64,000 nt of DNA, from contig JBAJFG010000562.1 of assembly GCA_037903475.1 (NCBI GenBank), positions 558,001 to 622,000 of the forward strand, read 5' to 3'. Positions 25,686 to 37,752 of this stretch are shown here, piece after piece. The stretch is from Ancylostoma caninum (taxonomy: Eukaryota > Nematoda > Chromadorea > Rhabditida > Ancylostomatidae). Each line of letters starts with the position of its first letter. Position 1 is the first letter of the stretch. The translations under genes and the position numbers were made by a program. The notes below the pieces were generated by a model. The model ran no database searches. It had not been told where the DNA came from and saw nothing but the letters and a program-made list of their open reading frames with translations.

Positions 25686-27131
25686 CTGAACGGAAAATTA
25701 TGGTCATTTCCAATCCAAACGGGTGACGACATTCGTGCGCGAGGGTTTGGACCAATGGAACAAGGGTTCGATGGCTCAGGAAAACATATGTGCTTTCACA
25801 TCAGAAGATAAACGAAGGAAGATTCATGGGAGCGTAAGGGCTATGCTTGCAGCTGCAACTCTCATTTTGCACTGGTGAATAATTTGATGGCTCTCATTGA
25901 TAACCTTCGTGTTTCCAATTTCATCACACATTCGCCTTATGATATGGGTCTGACAGTCTGACATAAAAAATGTGGAAAGCTAATCAGTTGTCATTCTGAT
26001 AGCAATGAAGTTAGTCTTGTCTTGCAGAAGTTTAGGGCGGAAACCGTGCATGTGTAATTCCAGAATGTATGTGGCTGACCAGACTAGGATAGGTTAGAAT
26101 GGTTCTGAACTATAAAAACTCATCTATTTCCATGTTCATGAACAGAGAGCTTGCGTTTCTCACTAGGTACATAGATATACGGACCGTGTGTTCGCTAAAG
26201 CCCTTTAGACGAAGGCCAGGAGGAGGGGTGGGGGGGGGGGGAGTAATTTCTATCTTCGAACTCCTGTAAGACTCACTAGGATGACTAAATTGAATTTATT
26301 AAAAGTATCTATTTTTCTGTAATAATGAAGAACTCATTCCTCGTCACTGATAACCATACTACAGGGTGCGGCTTATGTTCTTGGACAAGAAAGTTAATTT
26401 CATATTTTTGCCTCATCGAAGGACCGCGAGCCCCACTGGGCCTGAAATTCGGGTTTCTCATCCCAGGTACTCCCTGCACCTAACATCTCTAAAAGTTTCG
26501 AGACAGAAGTGCCAGCCTACGAACGCAGAACCACTTTTGACCATGAGCAGAAAGCTGCTCAACAGTTATTAGAGAAAGAAGGTATACCCTCCAAACGTGG
26601 TCCTTGCCAACCATATCAATCGAGGGGTTCATCTTACCATCGTATGAAGTATATTTTTCCTCGCCTGCTGCGGATGGGCCACCGCCGTCGACGTCCAGTG
26701 TACAGTTTCGTCAAATTCCACCGTTTAAAGTCGAACAGTTGAACAGTACATGTAGTACGAAATAAGGAACTTTGATTCTTTTCCAGCGACCATTTTTCAG
26801 AATAAAAATTAACAAGAGCAGTGAGGATATTAAAAACTGTGTCCACCTATAGTAAGCAACTACATTGGCTGTCAAAATAAGGAACAGCAAGCTCAGCCGA
26901 GAAAGAAGATGTGGACAAGAATTTGAAAGATGGTTTCTTTCCGGCCAGTACTGTAGCACGGTTTCTCACATCATACTTGGGCACACTTTCGAATAGTAAA
27001 CGAATAGGTGAAACGTCTTTCACTGCTTCCAAGATCCTACAAATATTCAGCACTCACAAAAGAAGAAAATTTATTTCCCATTACATGCAAGTGAATGTGA
27101 TCAGGTGGAGAGTCCATTCATACTTATCTTT
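25686..27131. other. intergenic DNA between genes 4 and 3
   Basis: No gene seen. A G-rich run lies at 26220-26241. A lone transposon end, CAGGGTGCGGCTTATGTTCT, starts at 26362 after TA and matches the ends of the element at 31438-33274. No opposite end was found. Confidence 0.5.
27070..27075 (-). terminator. poly(A) signal of gene 4
   Basis: AATAAA on the minus strand about 57 nt past the gene 4 stop codon. Genes 4-6 have longer 3' tails than genes 1 and 2. Confidence 0.55.
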
Positions 27132-30100
27132 TCATACTTTCATCATTCCTGAGTTGACCAGTTCTTCCAGTCTGCAGTCGTTTGTGCCTCTTATCATGCG
27201 GAAGAAACCTAAACACGTCTCATAGTTGTGATTTCACTTGCTCAAATTTGAGTACGATGTTAGGAATGTTCGCAGTAATGTTGCAGAAACTGGTGATCAT
27301 ATCTGATGATCGTATCTTCTCTAAACCCGCTGCTGGGCTACTCGGGTTACAGCCACACCTATTCATTTGCTGTTCTTCGCAATTTCTGTTTTCTCCTAAA
27401 AAGAAGTATATATGAGAATATTTAGATTTTCAATGCGCGGATTCATGAGTTCAGGATCTTCTTTTCAACAAAACGAGGGACTTTATCTCACGGTAAATTT
27501 TAAGCCATTCTACACCTCGTTGAGTTGTTATGTGTTTTGTTCTAAATTGTCTCGTTTGGGGTGGGTGGGCTGCGGTGAACATTTTTGATCTACAGTATTC
27601 AATAAGCGGGCTACGCCAGAGATTGCGCGGGAAACCGAAACCAAGGCGAGGCACCCGCGAACGCCCTACATTCACTTCCTCGCTGCACCGACCGAGAGCG
27701 GAATAAATTCCAGTGTGGAGTTCATCTGTTTCCTTCTACTGTGCGATCTCCCTTCCGTTCTCCGCGCCTAAGAAAAAGGAAGGGCCTCCGCAGCCCATTA
27801 ATCCCCTTGTGGTAAAAAATTTCTTTTATATTGTTGCATGATATCTGAATAAATTTTGATCGATTTATCGTGTGCTTGGTGGTGTGACACTAGTAGTGGC
27901 TAGTGTGTATTTGTTTCACTTTCTCTTTAGGCAAACATTTCAAAAAAACTTTACTACCTACCCTTCTCTCCCCAGTCGTGGCTCCAGGAGTTTGCAATGA
28001 TCCAGTAAGGTACAACGGTTCCATTTGGCATCCTTTCATTTCCCCAACCAATAATTTTGATGGAGTGACCGCCTCTTCGTTCGCCAGCAGTATGCTGAAA
28101 GTTTCAGGAGCAATCCTTTTGTTCCAACTGCTCTAGCGAATACCATTTTTAGGAAATGGAAAACTGATGCATGTGTGTGTGAATATGAAGGGTTGTCTAA
28201 TTTCTTCAGAATCCTTTGAGCAGAAAATTATTTTTGGATGTGCACCTTGGTTTTGTTTGGCACTGTTTCGCAAGTCCAAAAGGTGCAACACATATTTTGC
28301 GGACAGCCATGATCTCAACCCTTTAATTACATATTTCACCATATTTCAGACACTTTCTAAAGAACAATGCCGCCATCAACCTGATATCGACGAATTTTAA
28401 AGTTCGTTGACAAAAGGATATAAAAATGCGGCTTTTCCCTTTTAGTCACTACTTTGTTATCCATGTTTTTTTTTCTGATAGTAAAATCAACAAACTTTGT
28501 AAATTCCTCCATCGTACGTTTTTATATCTCCATACGTATCAAATGCCGCATGAACGGGCCCGGATTTCCATATTTCCCTTCTGATAGCCTTTTCGTTGTT
28601 TTGAATGAAGTATGCACTCGCAGCTGAAATAGCTTCTCTACAGTACTTTGACAAGATAATGTATGGATTGAATTTTCTATTAATGTGATATGGCATGCCA
28701 TGTGTGTAAATCATCATAGAGAAACAGGGATGAAAGATGAAATCGTGCGCATTTTCCTCATGAATAGCGTGACTTGGACAAGACAAGGCGTCTTGGACGA
28801 CAACTTCGACAACCAGCACCAGCCAGGAATGAAGGTCTTCGGTTTATTCAATTCTCAGTTATCCGGATTCTAGAAGAGAAAAAACGAAAAACATTCCCGC
28901 AATGGAGGACATGGCATTGATGATAATCGTGGCTATGTGTATTGCAGGCTTTTGTAGTGAATGGCTTAAGGAAAATTTTAAAAAAAATATCCTAAATGTC
29001 GCAGGAGTTTCTAGCGAGCCGAATACTAGGTATGTGTGCCAGTCGCACGTCAATCGCTCGCACTCATCTGCGGAAGACTCATCATGGAGCTGGTAGACGA
29101 GGCATCTATGTATACCACCAATGAGAACAGAAAGGCGAGGCTTCAAACGCTTACGTTTCATCTACGTCTGAGCTGCGTCAGGGCTGCGACTGGACCTATC
29201 CTTCATCGTTTGAACGCATGCTTGTCAAACACACGCACCTAGTACATACAGAGTGCGTGAAAAATATTGACCGCTTGAAATGGCTCGTAAAAACCTCAGT
29301 ATTTCGTGTATATGTGAAGAGTTTTTTCACAGCATACAGAAAACAATATGGCGAACAATATGAGATTATGTCCGTCTAATTTTATCTTCACTCTTGAGAG
29401 CAGCTCTGCGGAAAACACAAGGAAAGACATAAGTGATGCGCCGTAGGGACCGTCGTGGATTTCATCCTTTGTTTCTTCTGAACGATCCACACGCGACTAA
29501 GTACTGCGGTCCAGTGTAGCACATGCATGCTCCTTCACAGTGCACATGTGGTACGATCCAACAATTTGAAACTGGAGGAGTGAGGTGAGAAGCAACTTGA
29601 ACTGAATGGCACAAGAATGGTTTCTAGTGCAAAACTTGTTCGCTGTCTTTACGTTGTGAGCTAGAGAAGGAACGAAACGGCCCACTTGTAGACCTATAAT
29701 TGACCCTACGGGCAGTGCGCTTCCGCTGAGTACCATTTTTGGGCCACATGCTGATTTTGGCGCTAAAACCATAGATAATGATAGGAACCTATTCTGCGCC
29801 GTTAACAAATACGGAAACAAAGTCGAATCATCGCACAGACAGGAGTAGCTGATACTTCTCATTAGTGGATTTGTGGGTAGCTTAGCATATACTATTTCAT
29901 AGCACTGTTCAATTTCACAAGAGCTTCGTAGAAAAAACTCTGAATCAAGTCAAAGATGACTACCTACAACGCCGTAGTGAAGTCTTCTCCCGTCTTGTCT
30001 ATTGACAACTGGCAAAAATCGAGATAGAACGGATTGAATTAATGTATATCTTAGTTTCACATTGTTGTTGAGATTCTAGGCAACAGAACGGTCACACTCG

Positions 30101-33100
30101 GTCTTCTATCCAATTTCGATTTTCTATGTAATTCATGTGTCACAAAAGGCGGTCAATACTTTTCACGCACCCTGTACTACACTATGCGTGTGAAAAGGAT
30201 ACAAATGCACCCACAGCACAGCTCTGACACCATTGTTTTTCTTCACAATGATTAACCTATTTTGAATATTGAAGGGCGGGATTTTTTGGGGTCACAGTTA
30301 ACTTAGGCCCAGCAGACTCATGGTCTCGCTTGTTCGGTACTACATAGCTCAGCTGGAATCACTCTCCCAACTTTATAGGCCGTTTTTCGTTCCTTACGTG
30401 ATTATCAACCCTCTTCGCATTGCATAAAACCTTACCGTAATACCTGTCCTTGCTGTATGGAATTGGATATCCGCGTTGGCAGATCTTCCTGCACTCCGGG
30501 GTTTCATAGGATTTAGACGGACACTCGCCATAGTAAACCTGATTCGTGTGCTTCCCACATGGATGGAACGCATATGGCCTACATCCGTGCTGAACACAGT
30601 ATTCAGTCACTCAACCGAGATTTTCAAAGCATCCATACTTTATACGTACAGTGTCATTTTCAAACGTGATTGTTATCATTCTCGTTGTAACAAACACGAT
30701 TTGCTTTCCAACAAAAATCATATAAATGATTCTACCTTATATCCATACGGTCCACCAGTGCAGATACCGTTTCTCATTACGTGTTTCCACGCCCTTATGT
30801 TCGCGCCTCCGTGACACCTGTCAAATTTGCACAACATAGTCGTTTGTGTAAACGAATACAGTATCGCGAATTCCAAAAAAAAGCAATTACATAATGCTTC
30901 CTTTTCCATATGGAAATGAAGAGGCTGCTGCTGGATAAAGGTTTTTGTTGCAAAGGAGATACGTTTCGGTGGTCTTCAATGTCGGTTAATCTTTTCCACA
31001 TCACAGGAGACGCCGCATTAGCAAAGCATCAATAAAAGCAACGCCCTACAACCGCGGCGCGCAACTGGTCTGCCGCTCCGCCTATGTGCTGTAACGCGGC
31101 AAAAGAGATTGGCAGGTTTCTGTGATGCAAGAATTATTGTATCTTACTACTTGAAATGATCAAAATCGCAGTCGTTTGCTAAAACAGAATAATTTTGAAA
31201 GGATGGGAACATAGAAAAATACGGGTGAACGAAGAGCTAACAGCGCACTGCCTCCTTTGCTATTTCCCGCTCAATAATGAGCTGAAACGGAAGGAAAATA
31301 AAAGAAAAAAGATGGTTACCCATATCCGCAGAACCTGCCACAACATGATAGGATGTCCGTATCGGAGAGGAAAAGCTGAAAAGATTGGGCTTAATTGTAC
31401 TATCATTGAATTACTGCGAGTTTTCTTATTCAAAATACAGGGTGCGCCATAAGTTCTTGCACAACATATTTCGCACCACTATAGCAGAGGAACTCAACGC
31501 AATGGCATGACCACTATGGCCACAATAAGCCAACTCAAAACCAACTCATATAACCTAACAGATCGGGAATATGTCGCAATTTGTTTTTGTAATAGCTCAA
31601 AGTCGAGTGCTAGGAGCACCCATCGGGACACAGATCATCGATCTCATCTTAGAACTGGCGCCACTTTTCAGAATAGAGCCGTTCTATTTTCATCAGAAAA
31701 AATGGATCAGATGTAAAAAGCCTTGGAGAATTTTGGGATTCCGTTTTCCCTCTTCCTTCAAGAATTTCTTGGTGTTTTTGAAAAGAAGTCCAATCATCGC
31801 AAATTTTCTTAGATTTTTGTGGTTCACAACACAACGTCACGCTCAGTTACATTTGAACAGCGTTTCAAGTGAGAAGAGACCTTGCTGCATCAAATTCATA
31901 GCCGAGCCGTGACGTTGCAGTAAGACTCAAAATCTGCTCATGGAGCAAGTGCGTCTACTGGAGTAGTGTACGGAAGAAATCCTGTGCTGAAATCTAACTC
32001 TCCTGCGGCACTACAGGGTGCGGCAAAAGTATTGTACGCTTAAAATGGCATGTGAAAACCTCGGCATTTGGCATAGATGTGACAAGCTTGTTCGTAGCAT
32101 GTAAAAAACAATGTGGCGAACAATATGAGACTATGTACGGTCAGTTTTATCTTCATTCTTAACAGCAGCTCTAAGGAAAACACAAGGGAAGACGTAAGTG
32201 ATGCGCCGTAGGGATCGTCGTCGATTTCATCCTTTGTTTCTTCTAAACAATCCACACGCAAGCCCATGATGTGGTGCTGTGTAGCATTGCTTACTCCTTC
32301 AAAGAGCCCATGTGGTACAACCCAACTAATCGAAAGTGGAGGAGTACGGTGATCGCTAATTTGGAACTGGAAAACTCACGAATGATTTTTCGTGCAAAAC
32401 CCCTTCGCTGTCTTTACGTTGCAAGCTGCAGAAAAATCTTCCCAGAAAAGGGAAGATCCACTTCTAAACCTATCATCGATCCTACGGAAAGCGCGCTTCT
32501 GCCAAATATCGTTTCTCGGTCATGCGGTGATTTTGGCGCTAGAACCAAGGAAAATGATATGAAGCTCCTCTGCGCCGTTGACAAATACGTAAACAAAGTT
32601 AAACCATAGCATGGACAGGAGCAGCTGGCACTTTTTATTAGCGGATTTGTGGAAGGCTGAACATATGCTATTTCTTAGCACTGTTCCCATTCCACATAAA
32701 CATCTCGGAAGAAACTGTGGATCAAGTTAAAGATGACTACTTGCATCGCAGTAGTGAAGCCTTCTTCCGTCTTGTCCGTTAACGACTGGCAAAATTAGGG
32801 ATAAAATGGATTGAATACATATGTGTTTTAGTTTGACATTGTTCTCAAGATCCTAGGCTGCAGAATGATCACACTTGGTCTTCCATTCAATTTCGATTTT
32901 CTATATAATTTGAGCGTCACAAAAGGCGGTCAATACTTCTGGCGCACCCTGTAATCTGAATTCGACGGATTGTTGTATGGCACCATCGTTCAAGAGCTAG
33001 TCAGAGCTACATCATGCAATAGTTTGAGCTCGTACTATTAAGCCTCGGAAAAAAAATGAACCAAAACATGAAATATCAGCGTGCCGCAATGGGTGCTCCT

Positions 33101-35442
33101 CCCCGTCTACTTTGAGCTCCTACAGAGGCAAATTGCTACATATTCCCGACCTATTGAGTTTTTTGAGCTGCTATTGAATTGTTTTAGTGTGTCCATATAG
33201 GTCATGCCATTGCGTTGAATTTTGCTGCTATGGTGGTACGAAATATGTTGCGCAAGAACTTATGGCGCACCCTGTAGTGTACCCCATCCATTTGTTGCCT
33301 AGCGAACAGTACCATCTAACTGTACATGCATTCATCAGACCACATTCAATCATTTAACAAAGGTTGGAGGCACGCTGGCAACGAAAGCACTTGGATGGGA
33401 ATGGTGGTTCCGTTAACCCTCTACTTGTAACTGGAGAAAGGTAACCTTTATTATTTTCCCGGCTTGCAGAGATTGCACACACAGTCTGTCTGTCATGACT
33501 GATGCAGCTGACACAGCCCAACAAGATCCTGAACGTTGAACAAACCATTGAGAGTTGGATCTAGATCAATATATTCCAATTCTAACCGAAGAAATGTAAA
33601 AATAATAGAGATAGTTGATTCAAGTTTTTCGAGTTGAATCAAGTTTTTTGCGAGCTTACCGCACTTGGTCTGGTCACGCACAGTGTTTATTATGTCAGCG
33701 CATTCGGGCCAGGCCTTTCGTGAATCAAACCTGAAGATTCTCATCTGAGAGTTGTTCTACATCACTGTGAGTCACTTGAACTACGTGAAAGGATCATGCA
33801 ATAGAAGGAAAATTTTCGAAGTTTGCTCTTTTTGAAAATTTTTGCGTTCTCTTGCGTGAAAGCTTCTCCAATCATTGAAGTATCGGATTTTTCTTTACTC
33901 TTCTGGTGGCTCCTCGTCATCGTCGTCTTGTTTTCTATCCTTGTCATCCGGGGAAATTAGATATTTTGGATCCAGCAGATATTTCATACGTTCTTCGGCT
34001 TCTTTGGACTCCTTTACCTGAAAAACTACGGAAAATTTTCTCGCTCACCCAAGCTTAAACATCCCTGCATCCTTGTTTTTCATTGTCTACGATGAAAAGA
34101 ACGCGTGATTTTACTCAATCGGTAATTTACATTTTCCTCATAGTGAGAGTTTTCGTCTACTTCCTGCTACATTGAGTGGAATTGTATGTGTACGATGTAC
34201 TACAACTTCATATCTGCAGCCAATGTGCCATTGCCTTACGACTTTTTTTTGAATTCGCAAATTGGTAGACAAATTACCTTGAACAAATTTTGGTGTCGGC
34301 GCACATACTCAACCAAATCCTGACCAGTGAGTTTTTCTGCTTCGTGCAACGGTAATTCCACTGTAAATGGATTGGAATAAACTACATAAGATGATACAGC
34401 TATCAAGTTTGAGGCATTTGTTTATTATTTACTGTTTTCCTATTCAGAGGGTAACATAGTCAAGAAGAGATGGAATCTTTTTGCTGAGTAGTTGCAGTTT
34501 TTTTTTTTGGATTACCATTTACGTACAGTGTGCGTCGATGGTGCTGGTCCATCCGTGGCCGTGGAAACGACGCCGCGCAACCGCTCCGCACGCGCCGGAG
34601 TCGATATCATCTTCCGCTGGAATGCTATTTCTAGGTGCTTTTCTTCCTGAGCTGATGATCTTTTCCCGCATCGGGTAGAAAAGCTGTCAGAAATTGCATA
34701 ACGGCAGCAGACATCGTTTCCGGCACGCGCGGTGCAGTTGCGCAGCTTCCTTCTCGAGGCCGCGGCAGGGCCGCAGCCATCGACGCTTACTATATTTAGG
34801 TATATATGCCACTGTCTATGAGTTTCGCTAAATAACGAAATAAGTGGATCTTCACATACGTCCCTTCAAAAATCCTACTATAATTCGATCAAAGGCATTA
34901 CAGATATTTTGTGATGTAATACATGCAGTCGGATATCTGTAAGACAACGTCTGCAAATTTGTGTGCAATTACGGCTGCGACGTACTGTCAGCCGGCTGAG
35001 CATCTTGCTCCATCTGATTTTTATATTTCTCTCTGCATATTCCAACATGTCCCTTCCACTTTGATGTCTTCCTACTGTGACGTAGTAGAATATCCCTCAA
35101 GAGGCAGGCAACCGGCTGATTAGCCACGACACTGCCCCGCTGCCGTACTTGCAGATATTTGATATTTTGTGGTGTATGTTTGGGAAGTAGTGATCATCCT
35201 TGCAATTACGGACCCAGTACAAAAGCTATGTACGTGCGAACCGCGGTGCGATGATCACTCCGAGAAGAATCGCCTGCAATACAATGAAATGCCGTACTTG
35301 CAGACAAAGTCACAGACGCGCTTTCTAAGCTGCCCTACTATACCTATTGACCCATTAATCAGGTAGCTTGGCTTTATTCATACTTACCACTTAGATCCAA
35401 TTCTGCTGAAATGGTAGCAATCAAGGCGAAGAGCACCAACAT
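27132..35442 (-). CDS. cathepsin B-like cysteine protease, gene 4 (complete, 11 exons, 346 aa)
   Basis: First member of subfamily B. Exons 5'->3': 35442-35388, 34360-34278, 34017-33899, 33730-33660, 33528-33446, 31375-31320, 30817-30736, 30589-30436, 28623-28496, 28094-27962, 27208-27132; total 1041 nt, open. Signal peptide [13 protein letters not shown]; a TTATAG acceptor lies 4 nt before the ATG. Blocks: [20 protein letters not shown] (exon 2 is 83 nt, 6 codons longer than in subfamily A), [19 protein letters not shown] followed by an acidic [11 protein letters not shown] linker, [120 protein letters not shown]. The exon with the active Cys is 83 nt instead of 74, adding three residues after LCVQS. 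Introns hold two copies of one TA-flanked element and a third element that encloses one of them. AATAAA at 27070-27075 (minus). Confidence 0.94.
29249..30174. mobile_element. non-autonomous Tc1/mariner-type element, copy A, in the gene 4 exon 8/9 intron
   Basis: Starts CAGAGTGCGTGAAAAATATT after TA and ends GGCGGTCAATACTTTTCACG then CACCCTG before TA. About 926 bp. Similar over its length and in the same orientation to copy B at 32014-32951. Short ORFs are present but no transposase domain could be read. Confidence 0.75.
31438..33274. mobile_element. TA-flanked foldback element enclosing copy B, gene 4 exon 5/6 intron
   Basis: Left end CAGGGTGCGCCATAAGTTCT after TA; right end AAGAACTTATGGCGCACCCT then G before TA. 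The inverted arms extend roughly 150 bp, including GACCACTATGG/CCATATAGGTC and GGGAATATGTCGCAATTTG/AAATTGCTACATATTCCC. The interior is split by copy B. No intact transposase. Confidence 0.8.
32014..32951. mobile_element. non-autonomous Tc1/mariner-type element, copy B (nested)
   Basis: Starts CAGGGTGCGGCAAAAGTATT after TA; ends GGCGGTCAATACTTCTGGCG then CACCCTG before TA. About 938 bp. It lies inside the element at 31438-33274, so it inserted later. Confidence 0.8.
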
Positions 35443-36338
35443 GATACTATAACAGCGAAGTAAAAATTCTGAAATATTGAACCACAAATAAATCCATAAT
35501 TAAAAGGTGGGTTCTAGTCTACAGAACTACAGTCGGGTCCGGCAGCCACTGCAAATGGGCGCCGGCGGGCGCCGGCCGCCGTCACCCTCCTGCGCCCCGG
35601 TATTAATGAGCTATAAATCACTCGAGCTTGGGAGAAAGAAAAATACAATTTTAGTCCATAGTAGACAGAGTGCAGTGGATATGTTAAGGCTATAAAGCAG
35701 GGGACCATTTTCACAACTTTCACGTTTTTTCATTTTTGTGATTTTCATGGGGAAAGATTTCTGAATATACAATAAGCGAAGCTAACTCTTTCATTTTCTG
35801 CTATAGTACACTGCTCCGCGAATACAAAAATGGCCGTTATTCTTCTATAGATGGACAAAGTACTTCAGTTATCCCATCTGAATAATAAAGCTCATCCAAT
35901 TCGGGATCCTCAGAAATAATTGAAATCCGTATGAATTGTTCCATATCCATTGCGAAGTAGTTCTACCGCTTTCATTTATCTTTCGTGGAGCAGTCCTTAC
36001 GGCGCAGTTACTCTCTCCCGGTTTCCCTCAACATTGAAAAAGTGGTTTTTCACAATTACTTACACTATTACTATTACTTACACTTATCGTAGTTTATCTT
36101 CGAGAGAGTTTTCCACTATTACTTACACTTACACTTATCGTAGTTTATCTTCGAAATTTACGCAAAACGTTGGCGAATCCCTTCCTAACCCTATGATTAA
36201 GAATGGGTTTAAGGCTTAGGCTTAGGCTTCACAGGAGTGGCCCCACCCAACTCCCTTTTTACCTAAATTTCTAAGAAAAACTACGATAAGTGTTAATGTA
36301 AGTAGGATTGGACACCATTTGTATGTTGCATTGCGTGC

Positions 36339-36410
36339 GCGCATAGCTCAGTGGGTTGAGCGAATGATCGACGCTGTGGAGGTCAGGGGATCGAATCCTG
36401 CCCTGTGCCC
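36339..36410 (+). other. tRNA-like sequence (probable SINE head or tRNA pseudogene)
   Basis: A box TAGCTCAGTGG, D arm GCTC/GAGC, B box GGATCGAATCC with a pairing T arm (CAGGG/TCCTG), and acceptor ends that mostly pair (GCGCATA/TGTGCCC). The anticodon arm does not fold well, so a functional tRNA is unlikely. Confidence 0.5.
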
Positions 36411-36483
36411 CCGTTTCGCAAATACGTATAGTATGCTGCCCACGGCTGCTGCAGTTATCTAACAAACAACAACATAAAAATTA

Positions 36484-36552
36484 GCCCGGATGGCTCAGTG
36501 GTTTGAGCGGCAGATTGCAATCTGTCCCTATCGCTGGTTCCACTCCGTTGGA
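36484..36552 (+). other. second tRNA-like sequence, Cys(GCA)-like anticodon loop
   Basis: D arm GCTCAGTGGTTTGAGC, anticodon region CAGATTGCAATCTG whose loop could present GCA, and a damaged B box GGTTCCACTCC. The acceptor ends do not pair convincingly. Probably tRNA-derived repeat. Confidence 0.45.
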
Positions 36553-37516
36553 GATCCAGAGTTAAGTATCGCAGTGTTTGGGGTTCACTGCTTGGAACGT
36601 CCCCCGTGATCTCCTTCGGGTAGTCCAGGAAGGCATCCGGCAACGTTTTGCATAAATTTCGAAGATAAACTACGATAAGTGTAAGTGTAAGTAATAGTGG
36701 AAAACTCTTTCGAAGATAAACTACGATAAGTGGAAGTGTAAGTAATAGTAATAGTGTAAGTAATAGTGAAAAACATACTTTTTCAAAGTTGAGGGAAACC
36801 GGGAGAGAGTAACTCTGCTGTAAAGGACTGCTCCACGAAAGATAAATGAAAGCGGTAGAACTACTTTGCAATGGATATGGAACAATTTATACGGATTCCA
36901 ATTATTTCTGAGGATCCCGAATTGGATGAGCTTTATTATTCAGATGGGATAACTGGAGTACTGTGTCCATCTATAGAAGAATAACGGCCATTTTTGTATT
37001 CGTGAAGCAGTGTACTATAGCAGAAAATGGTAGAGTTGGCTTCGCTTATTGTGTATTCAGTAATCTTTCCACATGAATATCACAAAAATGAAAAAAACGT
37101 GAAAGTTGTGAAAATGGTCCCCTGCTTTATAGCCTTAATATATCCACTGCACTCTGTCTACTATGGACTAAAATTGTATTTTTCTTCGCTTTCTCCCAAG
37201 CTCGAGTGATTTATAGCTCAATAAAACCGGGGCGCCGGAGGGTGGCATCGGCCGGCGCCCGCCGGCGCCCATTTGCACTGGCTTCCAGACCCGACTCTAC
37301 ATGCATCAGGAAGGATTAAAAGCGCAAAATGCAAAATTGGAAAACAAAAGAAAAAAGAGACAGATGGGATTCAAACCATCGAGCTCTCTTTCTAGTGGTC
37401 AGTTGTGTTACCAATTCACCTGTGCAAATGTGCATAAACTCATGTAACAGCAACAGAAAGTCTTTGCACACTCTCTTGAGCCTTGCAGGAGAGTTGGAAA
37501 AAATTGTATACATATA

Positions 37517-37752
37517 GGGCAATTTATACTAGCTGCGTGCGTCAGTCGCGCATCAGTCGCACGCATCCATTTGTAAGGGATTTTCCATGAAGACCGGTCA
37601 ACGCGGCACGTACATCCTCAATGGAAAGAACGTGCGGCCGTCGCGAGGCAGTAAACGCGTGCGTCTGAGCTGCGACTGCGATGCGACTGGGCCCTATTCT
37701 TCATCATATAGACGCACGCGCGTCAGTCGCACGCACCCAGTATAAATTGCCC
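37517..37752. mobile_element. MITE with GGGCAATTTATA ends
   Basis: Left GGGCAATTTATACTAGCTGC and right CCCAGTATAAATTGCCC are inverted; TATA flanks both sides. GTCAGTCGCGC-type words occur in both halves. Partial relatives are seen near 29010-29248 and 6080-6118. Confidence 0.65.

Larger units (their letters stand above)
35530..37297. mobile_element. 1.77-kb palindromic element upstream of gene 4, with two tRNA-like sequences in its loop
   Basis: Arms of roughly 650 bp: 35530-36190 and 36635-37297 are inverted copies. Left end CAGTCGGGTCCGGCAGCCAC; right end GCTTCCAGACCCGACTC; TA on both sides. The arms include a GGGCGCCGGCGGGCGCC patch and short direct repeats TTACACTTATCGTAGTTTAT (36075-36160; inverted 36660-36775). 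The unique centre (36190-36635) holds tRNA-like sequences. No protein domain seen. Confidence 0.8.

Noticed and set aside
26509..26742. Possible transposase N-terminus (plus-strand ORF after a transposon end at 26362)
   Set aside because: Location is suggestive but no helix-turn-helix or catalytic motif could be read.
36339..36552. Functional tRNA genes
   Set aside because: Promoter boxes and D arms look right, but anticodon or acceptor stems fail, and both lie in the loop of a mobile element.
36455..36871. 138-codon minus-strand ORF with T-Y-T-Y repeats
   Set aside because: It comes from the TTACACTTATCG-type repeats in the palindromic element arm; low complexity, no domain.
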